Positions 25,335 through 32,202 of a DNA stretch of 64,000 nucleotides are shown here, one piece after another. Each line of letters begins with the position of its first letter. Position 1 is the stretch's first letter. The DNA lies in assembly GCF_003051005.1 (NCBI RefSeq), contig NZ_QAOW01000010.1, forward strand, positions 62,001-126,000. The letters run 5' to 3'. The notes beneath the pieces are model-generated. The model saw nothing but the letters and a program-made list of their open reading frames with translations, was not told the DNA's origin and did no database searches. This stretch comes from Rhodococcus sp. OK519 (GTDB lineage Bacteria; Actinomycetota; Actinomycetes; Mycobacteriales; Mycobacteriaceae). The position numbers and the translations under genes were made by a program.

Positions 25335-26213
25335 ATGGCGTCGATGGGCAGGCAGCGGGGCGGCCGCAGGAGTGAGGACCGCGATCCTCGCGGCGACGGC
25401 GGTCCCGTCGCCGGTACCTACGAGATCGACACCGGAATGTGTGAGCTCGAGGAAGATCCGTTCGACCAACAGAGCTGGATCGTCAAGATCAACGGCGAAC
25501 CCAGCTCGCACATCGACCTGGCAGATCCGCAGACGCTGGCCTTCGACTACATGCGATGGATCTCAGAACTCGCACGTTCCCAGTGGGATTCGTCGTCGAA
25601 GCTCCGTGCACTCCATCTGGGTGGCGGTGCCTGCACACTCGCACGGGCCTTCGCGTCGATGTATCCCGAGGCGCGGCAGGTAGTCGTCGAACTGGATGGG
25701 CGCCTCGCCGTGCTGGTGCGGGAGTGGTTCGACCTGCCTCGCGCGCCACTGCTGCGGGTGCGGGTGGGTGAGGCCCGCGCTGTCACCGAGACTCTGACCG
25801 ACGACAGCCGTGACCTGATCGTTCGAGACGTCTTCGCGGGCAACAGCACGCCGCGGCCGCTGACCACACTCGAGTTCACCCGGCAGGCGCGGCGGGTCCT
25901 GGCGCCCGGCGGTATCTACGTCGTCAACTGCGGAGACACGCCGGATCTGCGCGGTGCGCGTGCCGAGGCTGCAACGATCGGCGCGGTGTTCGAGCACACC
26001 GCGATCATCGCGGACCCGGCGATGCTCAAGGGCAAGCGCGACGGCAACATCGTGATCGCCGGCAGCGACGTCCCGATCGCGACGTCGTCGGCCCTCGCCA
26101 GCCGGGTCCTCGGAGGCGGCACCCAGGCGCACGTGTGGCAGGACGCGCAGGTGCGGAAGTTCGCGGAGTCGGCGAAGGTCCTGCACGACGCTGTCACCCC
26201 CGCCACAGAATGA
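25335..26213 (+). CDS. Spermidine synthase-like SAM-dependent methyltransferase-fold protein
   Basis: A cytosolic protein of about 292 residues with the spermidine synthase/Rossmann fold: ALHLGGGACTLARAFA (SAM or decarboxy-SAM binding loop), RQVVVELDGRLAVLVREWFDLP (acidic ribose-binding residue), RVGEARAVTETLTDDSRDLIVRDVF and RRVLAPGGIYVVNC. It lacks the full catalytic DxxDP-type wording of true spermidine synthases, so it belongs to the broad spermidine synthase-like group of actinobacteria whose substrate is unknown. Start codons at 25335 and 25344 are close together and neither has a strong ribosome site; the polar first 40 residues are poorly conserved in such proteins. It follows the organosulfur operon by about 90 bp. 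Confidence 0.78.
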   Translation: MASMGRQRGGRRSEDRDPRGDGGPVAGTYEIDTGMCELEEDPFDQQSWIVKINGEPSSHIDLADPQTLAFDYMRWISELARSQWDSSSKLRALHLGGGACTLARAFASMYPEARQVVVELDGRLAVLVREWFDLPRAPLLRVRVGEARAVTETLTDDSRDLIVRDVFAGNSTPRPLTTLEFTRQARRVLAPGGIYVVNCGDTPDLRGARAEAATIGAVFEHTAIIADPAMLKGKRDGNIVIAGSDVPIATSSALASRVLGGGTQAHVWQDAQVRKFAESAKVLHDAVTPATE

Positions 26214-26222
26214 CAAGGATGC

Positions 26223-26251
26223 TTGACACCTGATGTAAAGCGTTCTTTACT
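26223..26251 (+). promoter_or_regulatory. Promoter and palindromic operator of the XRE regulator gene
   Basis: TTGACA (26223-26228) and TTTACT (26246-26251) are spaced by 17 bp, and transcription would start at or next to the GTG at 26259, giving a leaderless message. A perfect palindrome GTAAAG-CGTT-CTTTAC (26235-26250) covers the spacer and part of the -10, the right place for repression by the regulator itself. Confidence 0.75.
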
Positions 26252-26258
26252 TCTTGTC

Positions 26259-26474
26259 GTGTCCGACAAGCCGCGGGTGAACCGCGTACGCGAGCATCGA
26301 AAGGCGGCCGGGATCACCCAGGCCGAGTTGGCGCGCGCCGGTGGAGTGAGCCGTCAGAGCATCGTGTCGGTGGAGGGCGGCGACTACGCGCCGAGCGTCT
26401 ACCTGGCGTTGCGGCTGGCCCAGGCACTGGGAACCACGGTGGAGATCCTGTTCCCACTCGACGAGGAGGGTTGA
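26259..26474 (+). CDS. Small XRE-family transcriptional regulator
   Basis: A 71-residue DNA-binding protein made of little more than one helix-turn-helix of the XRE/Cro type: NRVREHRKAAGITQAELARAGGVSRQSIVSVEGGDYAPSVYLALRLAQ, cut here as VNRVREHRKAAGITQAEL and VSRQSIVSVEGGDYAPS, then EILFPLDEE. Family members of this size commonly pair with a short membrane protein and repress their own operon. I chose the GTG at 26259 because it matches the predicted transcription start and the usual N-terminus; the frame is open to 26223, inside the promoter. It is followed by the membrane protein with a ribosome site inside its last codons. Confidence 0.88.
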   Translation: MSDKPRVNRVREHRKAAGITQAELARAGGVSRQSIVSVEGGDYAPSVYLALRLAQALGTTVEILFPLDEEG

Positions 26475-26476
26475 GC

Positions 26477-26962
26477 GTGAGCGCATTCATAAGGGCCATG
26501 CGGGTGGTCGGGGATCTCGACGACGAGTTCTACCGGGACGAACGCCAGCGCGACGTGTGGAACGAGGCGGCGGCTGTCGGGCTTCAGCTGTTCCTGTGGG
26601 TGGCGCTGGTTGCCGCAGCGGTCCTGCCCTGGGCTGCCGACGTCGCCGGCGCCTGGATTGCCCTCGGGTTGCTGCTCGAGTCGCTGGTCATCTCCGCATG
26701 CGTTCTGGCTTTCGCGCGGAGCCGCAACGTGGATCCGCGCGAGACCGGGAGGATGGCCCGCCCGCGCGCGGTGCTTGCTCTCGCTCTCTATCTGACCGGT
26801 GCGGTCGGCATCATTGCCGGGCTGCTGACACCGTCCAGTGACGAACCGTCCGCGACCTGGGCTGGCGTTGCGGTCGGCGCGGTGGCGGGTGGCACTGCAG
26901 CCGCGATTGCGCTTCGTGCGAAGAGGCGGCGCTGGCAACGCGCCGAGGCTGAGGAGGCCTAG
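26477..26962 (+). CDS. Four-helix membrane protein paired with XRE regulator
   Basis: A 161-residue membrane protein with about four hydrophobic helices arranged as two pairs (AVGLQLFLWVALVAAAVLPW, WIALGLLLESLVISACVLAF, LALALYLTGAVGIIAGLL, AGVAVGAVAGGTAAAIAL) and a basic C-terminal tail. This layout fits the DUF2178-like proteins that often follow small XRE regulators. The molecular role is unknown. The GTG at 26477 has GAGGAGGG six bases ahead, better placed than a TTG overlapping the regulator stop. Expression should follow the GTAAAG operator upstream. Confidence 0.78.
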   Translation: MSAFIRAMRVVGDLDDEFYRDERQRDVWNEAAAVGLQLFLWVALVAAAVLPWAADVAGAWIALGLLLESLVISACVLAFARSRNVDPRETGRMARPRAVLALALYLTGAVGIIAGLLTPSSDEPSATWAGVAVGAVAGGTAAAIALRAKRRRWQRAEAEEA

Positions 26963-27097
26963 AGCGACGTCCCCATCTCGGTTCGATCGGCGAGTTGATA
27001 TATGGGTAAGTACATTTCACCCGCATGTTCGCCGATGAGGCCGCGCGTGGTCCTGCGCGGTTGTGGTCGGGATGGGTTTCCGATACGGGCTTTGCCG

Positions 27098-27530
27098 CTA
27101 CCGCCACCGGCTACTGCACCACTCCCACTGGCAAGTAACGATCGGCACCGGCCACCGCCCGTGGTTCACACCCCACCAGGCTCGCTGGACCTGCACGAGG
27201 TTGTCGAGGTCGGTTGGTCCGCCGTCTGCCCAGTGCTTCATGTGGTGGCCTTCGCAGCGGGCTGGTGGTGTGCCGCAGCCGGGGTCGCAGGCGAGTCGGC
27301 GTGCGGTGGTGATTGAGAGTCGGCCCGTCCAGGGCGCGTGAGCGATGTCTGGGTTGCCGAACAAGTCTGAATGTTCGTCGAACATTTCGGCGCGCCGGTT
27401 CCCGGGGCTCCGCATGTCGACGGAATTCGTCGGTTTCGTCAGCGAGGACAGTGCGGTGAGGAGCCTTTCGCCCGGCCACGGCGTCGAAGTCGCCCCGCTC
27501 GGGGAGACGGCGCAATATCGCCAGTCAGTT
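27098..27530 (-). pseudogene. Decayed 13E12/DUF222-type HNH endonuclease
   Basis: On the minus strand this stretch encodes pieces of the C-terminal half of the 13E12-repeat HNH family common in actinobacteria: GRLSITTARRLACD joined directly to PGCGTPPARCEGHHMKHWADGGPTDLDNLV (shown here in parts: GTPPARCEGHHMKHWADGG, TDLDNLVQVQ), then NHGRWPV in a drifting frame. The segment normally lying between the first two parts is deleted, and the N-terminal domain is absent. The HH and N of the nuclease motif survive but no full gene can be read, so it is a remnant. It occupies most of the ~560-bp stretch between the flanking genes; the 26,963-27,097 part shows nothing clear. Confidence 0.75.
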
Positions 27531-27920
27531 CGAACTAGTATTCGAGTCGACGGGGTGGTCTCCGGCGGAGATGACATCGCGTGCCGCCTGGACGCCGACC
27601 CGCGCCCCGATCAACGTAAACCCCAGCAGGCAGGCGGCGCCGACACCGGCGAGTGCCGTGTGTGCCGCCTCCGACATCGGAACCAGCACTGCGAGGCCGG
27701 TGACGACCGAGGCCGCTCCGCCGATCCCGGTCCACGCCCTGCTCGCGCGGTGTGCGGTGGCCCAGGTCTCGTCGCTGAACATGACCGTCGGTGTGCGGAT
27801 GCCCAGATAGGGGTTTCGGCGGAGGCGACCGTTCGCTGCGGCCCATGAGGTCCAGGCGATTGTGACGCCTGCGATCACGAACGTCAGGCACAGGGCTATC
27901 TGCAGTCCGATCCCGTCCAT
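27525..27920 (-). CDS. SdpI family membrane protein
   Basis: A 131-residue membrane protein with three or four helices. The cytoplasmic loop NPYLGIRTPTVMFSDETW followed by ATAHRASRAW is the hallmark of the SdpI/YhfL group, named for the Bacillus immunity protein against the SdpC toxin. In actinobacteria these proteins are common without a toxin partner, and no toxin gene is visible here, so an immunity role is not implied. The ATG at 27920 starts right before the first helix. It lies downstream of the enoyl-CoA hydratase gene on the same strand, with a 61-bp gap. Confidence 0.85.
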   Translation of the reverse strand: MDGIGLQIALCLTFVIAGVTIAWTSWAAANGRLRRNPYLGIRTPTVMFSDETWATAHRASRAWTGIGGAASVVTGLAVLVPMSEAAHTALAGVGAACLLGFTLIGARVGVQAARDVISAGDHPVDSNTSSN

Positions 27921-27981
27921 GCAGCCACGGTAGATCACTGGCACCCCGAACCGGTCGATCCGGGCATGCCCGGTGGGTCGG

Positions 27982-28767
27982 TCAGGCCCCGGCCGGAAGC
28001 TTGGTGAAGTCCGCAGGCCGCCCTTCCGCGAACGCCGTGAGGGCTTCCCTGTTCGCCGGTCCGCCCAGCATCTCGCGGAAGCAGGCGTTCTCGCGCTCGC
28101 GCGCGTCCGCGATCGCCGCCCGGAGGGGGTCGGTCATCGTCCGCTTCACCGCGATCAGGCTCGAAATCGGCTTGGAAGCAAGCTTTTCCGCGTGTTCCCG
28201 GGCAACCCGCATGAGATCGTCGGGCGCGCACACCTGCCACGCCAGGCCGAACTCCTTCGCCTGCTCGGCGTCGATCCATTCCGAACTCATCAACAGCCAT
28301 GCCGCGTTCTGGCGTCCGATCAACTGGGGCATGAGGAAGCTCGATGCGGCTTCGGGTGCGACACCGAGGTCGGTGAACGGGCACTTGAGGCGGGCCGTGC
28401 TGGACATGAACGTCAGGTCGGCGAATCCCAGAATTGTTGCGCCGGCACCCAGTCCGATGCCATTGACCGCGCAGATCAGCGGCTTGGGGAGGTTGACCAG
28501 GGCGTCGATCATGCCGTTGAAGCCATGCTTGCCGCGCTGGTAGTTCGGATCGGTCGTCAGTGCCTGCATCTCGCGCAGATCGGTGCCGGCGCTGAAGGCG
28601 CGGCCATTGCCGGTCAGCAGCACGACCGCGACGTTCGGGTCGTCGGCCGCGTCGAGGAGTGCCTCGGTAGTGGCGTCGTACAGCGCCTCGCTGAACGCGT
28701 TGAGTGCCTCGGGGCGGTCGAGAGTGAGAGTGCGGACGCGGACGCGGTCCTCGACAAGGATGCTCAT
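27982..28767 (-). CDS. Enoyl-CoA hydratase/isomerase family protein
   Basis: A 261-residue crotonase-fold enzyme acting on acyl-CoA thioesters, most likely hydration or isomerisation in beta-oxidation or sterol side-chain/ring degradation. The two oxyanion-hole segments are GNGRAFSAGTDLREM and NGIGLGAGATILGFAD. The catalytic region reads LKCPFTDLGVAPEAASSFL, with one acidic residue (PE) in the place used by many isomerases and hydratases, so the exact reaction is open. Just upstream of the ATG lies a near-consensus KstR-like box, which suggests control by the cholesterol regulon repressor. It reads toward the SdpI-like gene. Confidence 0.9.
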   Translation of the reverse strand: MSILVEDRVRVRTLTLDRPEALNAFSEALYDATTEALLDAADDPNVAVVLLTGNGRAFSAGTDLREMQALTTDPNYQRGKHGFNGMIDALVNLPKPLICAVNGIGLGAGATILGFADLTFMSSTARLKCPFTDLGVAPEAASSFLMPQLIGRQNAAWLLMSSEWIDAEQAKEFGLAWQVCAPDDLMRVAREHAEKLASKPISSLIAVKRTMTDPLRAAIADARERENACFREMLGGPANREALTAFAEGRPADFTKLPAGA

Positions 28768-28777
28768 GTCAGCAGAT

Positions 28778-28791
28778 TAGAACGTGTTCTG
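28778..28791 (-). promoter_or_regulatory. KstR-like operator upstream of the enoyl-CoA hydratase gene
   Basis: TAGAACGTGTTCTG (plus strand) matches the remembered KstR consensus TnnAACnnGTTnnA at seven of eight fixed bases and contains the perfect palindrome AGAACGTGTTCT. It lies 11 bp before the start codon, overlapping the expected promoter. Confidence 0.65.
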
Positions 28792-28961
28792 ATCTCGCGG
28801 TGGCTTTCTCCCACCGTCCGGCGGGTCGGCCGTTTGCTCGCAAATCGAGTTCCTGCTGCGGCGGGCGCTGGACGACGCGGGCCGGGCGCCGTTCGACGCG
28901 GAGCGGATGCGACGGCCGGGGCGGCCCCGCCAGGGCGAGGAACAGCAGCGAGGAACGAGAC

Positions 28962-28993
28962 TGGGGCCCGGCGGTGAAAACCGCCGGGCCCCA
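28962..28993. terminator. 14-bp perfect stem with GAAA tetraloop
   Basis: TGGGGCCCGGCGGT and ACCGCCGGGCCCCA pair perfectly around GAAA, 12 bp past the stop of the MBL hydrolase gene on the minus strand. This is a very stable hairpin and the obvious terminator of that gene. The remaining bases between it and the hydratase operator (28,792-28,961) show no gene. Confidence 0.88.
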
Positions 28994-29004
28994 TCCGTAT
29001 CCGA

Positions 29005-30003
29005 TCAGCTGCGGGCGAACCGCGCCGGTTCTGTGCCCGGCACCTCGGCGACCTGGCCGCGGGCAACCAGATGTCGCAGGTGGGCTGCAGCCTCCGAGAG
29101 CGCCATGCCCTTCGCCATGGGGTGGAACTGGTCCCACGGCCGGTACCACTTCATCCGCTGGGCCACCTGCCACACCGTGATCTCGTCGTCGGCGAACTCC
29201 CCGTAGAGGTGATCGAGGCGTTCCTCGTGGTGCTCGATCAGTTCGCCGGCGCGACCGGCGACGTCCACGATGGGAAGACCGTGGGCGCCGAGGCCACGGG
29301 TGACGTCCATCTTCTGGACCCGTCGCAGCGACTCCATGAACTCGGCGAGCGCATCACGCTCCTCGAGCGGGTACACGAAGTTGCCGACGTGCGGCGTGGT
29401 CTTCTGGAGAACGTGGTCGCCCGTGAACATCACGTCGGCGTCCTCGAGGTAGAAGCACACATGGCCCGGGGTGTGGCCCGGGGTGAACACCGCACGCAGG
29501 CCTCGCCCGGTCAGGCCGATGATCTCGTCGTCGACGAGGATCCGGTCGGGTGCCGATTCCGGACCTACCGGCGGGTCGCCCTGCGCGGATTTCTCGAACG
29601 CCTCGCGGTCGGCCAGCGGGGCGCCGGCCCGCTCGAGATTGGACAGCTGGAAGTCCATCCACTCCTGGCCTCGACCGGACGACATCTTCTCGAACATGTC
29701 GTGGTCGGCCTGGTGCATCGCGATCCACGCGCCCGACGCCTCCCGGACGCGCCCGCACAGGCCGGTGTGATCGGGATGGAAGTGGGTGAGCACGACGCCC
29801 TCGATCTCGGACACCGAATGCCCGACCGACTCGAGGCCCGATGTCAGTCCGTCCCAGCCCTCGTCGCCGTCCCAGCCGGCATCGACGAGGATCAGGCCGC
29901 CCGGCGACTCCATTGCGTAGACGAGCGTGCTGCCCAGCGGATTGTGGGACATGGGGACCGTAATCTGGAAGATGCCATCTCCGATGGCCGAAGCATCACT
30001 CAT
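29005..30003 (-). CDS. MBL-fold metallo-hydrolase
   Basis: A 332-residue metallo-beta-lactamase-fold hydrolase. The zinc motif THFHPDH places His74, His76, Asp78 and His79; later metal ligands are in FTPGHTPGHVCFY and FTGDHVL, and a final His in LGAHGLPI. The length and the C-terminal all-helical domain (RAGELIEHHEERLDHLY, QRMKWYRPWDQFHPM) resemble MBL proteins found with lipid and sterol breakdown genes, which act as thioesterase-like or lactonase enzymes; the substrate is not known. A perfect KstR-like box lies 25 bp upstream of its ATG, as for the neighbouring hydratase gene. A strong hairpin terminates it. Confidence 0.88.
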   Translation of the reverse strand: MSDASAIGDGIFQITVPMSHNPLGSTLVYAMESPGGLILVDAGWDGDEGWDGLTSGLESVGHSVSEIEGVVLTHFHPDHTGLCGRVREASGAWIAMHQADHDMFEKMSSGRGQEWMDFQLSNLERAGAPLADREAFEKSAQGDPPVGPESAPDRILVDDEIIGLTGRGLRAVFTPGHTPGHVCFYLEDADVMFTGDHVLQKTTPHVGNFVYPLEERDALAEFMESLRRVQKMDVTRGLGAHGLPIVDVAGRAGELIEHHEERLDHLYGEFADDEITVWQVAQRMKWYRPWDQFHPMAKGMALSEAAAHLRHLVARGQVAEVPGTEPARFARS

Positions 30004-30027
30004 TTTGGCGCAACCTCGTTGACTAGT

Positions 30028-30041
30028 TGAAACCCGTTCTA
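30028..30041 (-). promoter_or_regulatory. KstR-like operator upstream of the MBL hydrolase gene
   Basis: TGAAACCCGTTCTA matches the KstR consensus TnnAACnnGTTnnA at all eight fixed bases. It sits 25 bp before the ATG of the MBL gene on the minus strand. A second box of the same type stands before the adjacent hydratase gene. Confidence 0.65.
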
Positions 30042-30110
30042 CCTATGGCTTCATAGTTACCCCGTCGCCCGGGGACGCGGGGAGGCAGGTCCCACTCGAC
30101 GGAAAATGGG

Positions 30111-30389
30111 TCAGGCAACCAGGTCTGCATACTCGGGGTGCGACTCGACGTACTTCGCGACGTACGAGCACGACGGCACGATCTTGAAGCCCTGATCGCG
30201 CGACGTGTCGAGCGCGGCCTTGACGACCTGTCCGGCAATGCCCTGGCCGCGGAAGTTCGGTTCGGTGACGGTGTGCCCGAAGTCGCGGACCCCGTTCGCC
30301 TCGACGTAATCGGCGTAGCCGGCGAGGGCGTCGTCGACATAGACCTCGAAGCGGTTCTGGTCGGCGTTGTGTTCGATCCTGTTCGCCAC
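30111..30389 (-). CDS. Short GNAT N-acetyltransferase (YjdJ/Gtn-type)
   Basis: A 92-residue single-domain acetyltransferase of the small GCN5-related group (PF14542-like). The acetyl-CoA-binding loop is FRGQGIAGQVVKAALD, preceded by RDFGHTVTEPN, and followed by the conserved IVPSCSYVAKYVESHPEY ending that is diagnostic of this subfamily. The acetylated substrate is unknown. The GTG at 30389 has AAAGGAG about ten bases ahead. The gene stands alone, divergent from the DUF6325 operon. Confidence 0.88.
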   Translation of the reverse strand: MANRIEHNADQNRFEVYVDDALAGYADYVEANGVRDFGHTVTEPNFRGQGIAGQVVKAALDTSRDQGFKIVPSCSYVAKYVESHPEYADLVA

Positions 30390-30563
30390 GGCCGGGCTCC
30401 TTTCGTTTTGCTTACGATCGCACGTTACCTCGGTACAAGGTCGAATCCTGGTCGGAGTATTCCCGTCGGCACCTTCGTCGATCGCCGCCCCGGCCCCACC
30501 CTTCGGTGCGATACTGACGGCACAACTCCGAGGCTCTTCCGTCCCAGGAAGCGAGGTCGTGCG

Positions 30564-31028
30564 GTGGACGACAAGGAACGCGGCGATTCGGATCTCGACG
30601 AGCTGGGCCCCATCGACTACGCGGTCGTCGAGTTTCCGGCCGATCGCAATCCCGACGGTTCGGCGCTGCCGATCCTGTGCGATCTGGTCGAACGGGGCAT
30701 CATCCGGGTGCTCGATCTGGTGTTCGTGCGCAAGGACCACGACGGCTCGGTGGTCGGACTTGCGATCGAGGACTTCGGGTTCGGGGGCGAGGTCGACATC
30801 ACGCTGTTCGCGGAGGCGTCGTCGGGTCTGCTCGATCGCTCGGACCTCGACGAGGCGGCCGTCGCGCTCGAACCGGGGAGATCCGGCGCGATTCTGGTCT
30901 ACGAGAACAGTTGGGCCGCACCGTTCGCGTCGGCGTTGCGCCGTCAGGGCGCGCAACTCGTGGCGTCCGGACGCATTCCGGCACAGGGCATCCTCTCGAC
31001 GCTCGACGCACTCGACGCCACCAGTTAG
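30564..31028 (+). CDS. DUF6325 family protein
   Basis: A 154-residue cytosolic protein of the DUF1269/DUF6325 type common in actinobacteria. The pattern LGPIDYAVVEFPADRN, CDLVERGIIRVLDLVFVRKD and EPGRSGAILVYENSWAAPFA is the family's usual wording: an alpha/beta sandwich with a role linked by context to stress or membrane homeostasis but not known in detail. The GTG at 30564 precedes MDDKERGDSDLDELGPIDY; AAGCGAGG upstream is a weak ribosome site. It starts a short operon with two SHOCT-domain proteins, spaced by 9 and 24 bp. Confidence 0.85.
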   Translation: MDDKERGDSDLDELGPIDYAVVEFPADRNPDGSALPILCDLVERGIIRVLDLVFVRKDHDGSVVGLAIEDFGFGGEVDITLFAEASSGLLDRSDLDEAAVALEPGRSGAILVYENSWAAPFASALRRQGAQLVASGRIPAQGILSTLDALDATS

Positions 31029-31037
31029 GAGCACATC

Positions 31038-31349
31038 ATGCCGGGACTTCTCCGAGGTGTGGCCCGCACGGCCGTCGTTGCGGGCACGGCCACCGCGGTA
31101 TCGAACCGCGTATCGCGCAGGCAGGGGCAGCGGTGGGCCGCGCAGCAGCCCGAGCCGCAGTACGTCGAGCCGCAGTACGCCGAGCCACAGTACGCTGCAG
31201 CGCCGCCACCGCCACCGCCTTCGCCAGCGCCGTCGTCCCCTCCCGTCGATCGCATCGGTGCGCTGAAGCAACTCGGCGAACTCAAGGCGCAGGGCGTTCT
31301 CACCGAGGGGGAGTTCGCTGCGGAGAAGGCCAGAATCCTGGCGTCGTGA
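31038..31349 (+). CDS. SHOCT-domain protein with EPQY repeats
   Basis: A 103-residue protein with a short hydrophobic start (RTAVVAGTATAV), a middle of EPQYVEPQYAEPQYA repeats and a poly-Pro stretch, and a C-terminal SHOCT domain (IGALKQLGELKAQGVLTEGEF, here abbreviated to LGELKAQGVLTEGEFAAEK). SHOCT is a short helical module at protein ends thought to mediate oligomerisation. No enzymatic motif. It follows the DUF6325 gene with GGAG at the right spacing and is followed by another SHOCT protein, a set often seen together in actinobacteria. Confidence 0.85.
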   Translation: MPGLLRGVARTAVVAGTATAVSNRVSRRQGQRWAAQQPEPQYVEPQYAEPQYAAAPPPPPPSPAPSSPPVDRIGALKQLGELKAQGVLTEGEFAAEKARILAS

Positions 31350-31373
31350 TCGGCACCCGAGGAGGGTCGAAGT

Positions 31374-31751
31374 ATGGACAGCTTCTGGAGCGTCGTCGCG
31401 GTGATCTTCGCCTGTTTCGTGTTCGGCGCCTACCTCATCGTGCTGTTCGCGGTGTTCGCGGATCTGTTCCGTGACCACAAGACGTCGGGTATCGGGAAGG
31501 CACTATGGATCGTCTTCCTGATCGTGCTTCCGTTCGCTTCGACACTGGTCTACGTGATCCTGAAGGGCGACGAGATGGCGCGCCGCGCGCACTCGGACTT
31601 CGAGAGGATCGAGCACGCCGAGCAGGGCTATGTGGAACGGATCTCGCGGGGCTCCCGGGCACATCAGATCCACGAGGCCAAGCAGATGCTCGACGCCGGA
31701 CTCATCAGCGAGGCCGACTTCCAGGAGCGGAAGCAAGACGCGCTGAGCTGA
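31374..31751 (+). CDS. PLDc_N-type membrane protein with C-terminal SHOCT domain
   Basis: A 125-residue protein with two transmembrane helices (VVAVIFACFVFGAYLIVLFA and ALWIVFLIVLPFASTLVYVI). The loop DLFRDHKTSGIGKALW and the second helix match the PLDc_N (phospholipase_D-nuclease N-terminal) module, which is usually found alone as here and is not itself catalytic. The C-terminus HEAKQMLDAGLISEADFQERK is a SHOCT domain. The ATG follows GAGGAGG. Third and last gene of the DUF6325 operon. Confidence 0.88.
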   Translation: MDSFWSVVAVIFACFVFGAYLIVLFAVFADLFRDHKTSGIGKALWIVFLIVLPFASTLVYVILKGDEMARRAHSDFERIEHAEQGYVERISRGSRAHQIHEAKQMLDAGLISEADFQERKQDALS

Positions 31752-31842
31752 TCGGGCGGTGCTACCGGGTGGGAGCGCTTCGCCTGGAATAGTGCCTGGC
31801 ATGGAATCGGTTGTAGCGGCCGTGAAAGCGGCGGACTGAGGC

Positions 31843-32121
31843 ATGCGTGCACTGCAAGTTCTGGCAGCATTCGTCGGATTCGTGCTCGGGCTGCTCACGT
31901 TGGCCGTCGTCACCCTCGTCGAGTGGGTGTGGCTGTCCGAGCCCACCCGGACCAACTTCGCGTACGTCGGCGACTACTCCTACGGCAGTGTCTCCGTGGC
32001 CATTCAGCCCTCGTACATTCTGGTTGCGCTCGCGTATCCGGTGGTGGGGGCACTACTGGGATGGCTGGCGGCCCGCATTGCGATTCGGTTCGGCTGGAAG
32101 CTCTCGCGCGGCGACTCGTGA
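31843..32121 (+). CDS. Small two-helix membrane protein
   Basis: A 92-residue protein of unknown function with an N-terminal helix (VLAAFVGFVLGLLTLAVVTLVE), a short exposed loop rich in aromatic residues (YVGDYSYGSVSVAIQPSY) and a second helix (ILVALAYPVVGALLGWLAARIA), ending with a basic tail. The ATG follows GCGGACTGAGGC, a weak ribosome site. It lies 91 bp after the SHOCT operon and ends 80 bp before the stop of a convergent membrane gene. Confidence 0.6.
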   Translation: MRALQVLAAFVGFVLGLLTLAVVTLVEWVWLSEPTRTNFAYVGDYSYGSVSVAIQPSYILVALAYPVVGALLGWLAARIAIRFGWKLSRGDS

Positions 32122-32202
32122 ATCGCGTGCGTTATCAGATGTTCCCCGATGCGTACGGGCAGCCGGTCGAGCACAGCGGCGAACTGTTGGACCGGAGCCG
32201 AG

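Noticed and set aside
27525-27920. SdpI-like protein as part of a toxin/immunity pair
   Set aside because: No toxin-type gene lies next to it and SdpI-like proteins are common alone in actinobacteria.
28768-28961. A small protein gene between the hydratase and MBL genes
   Set aside because: Frames are open by GC bias only; the stretch holds the KstR-like box and no ribosome site.
30421-30563. A GGTCGAATCC sequence that recalls a tRNA T-arm
   Set aside because: No acceptor stem, D-arm or anticodon arm can be built around it.
30111-31478. A minus-strand open frame of about 455 codons through the GNAT and DUF6325 region
   Set aside because: Only its last 92 codons are a real gene (the GNAT protein with its own GTG and ribosome site); the rest is antisense to the DUF6325 and SHOCT genes.
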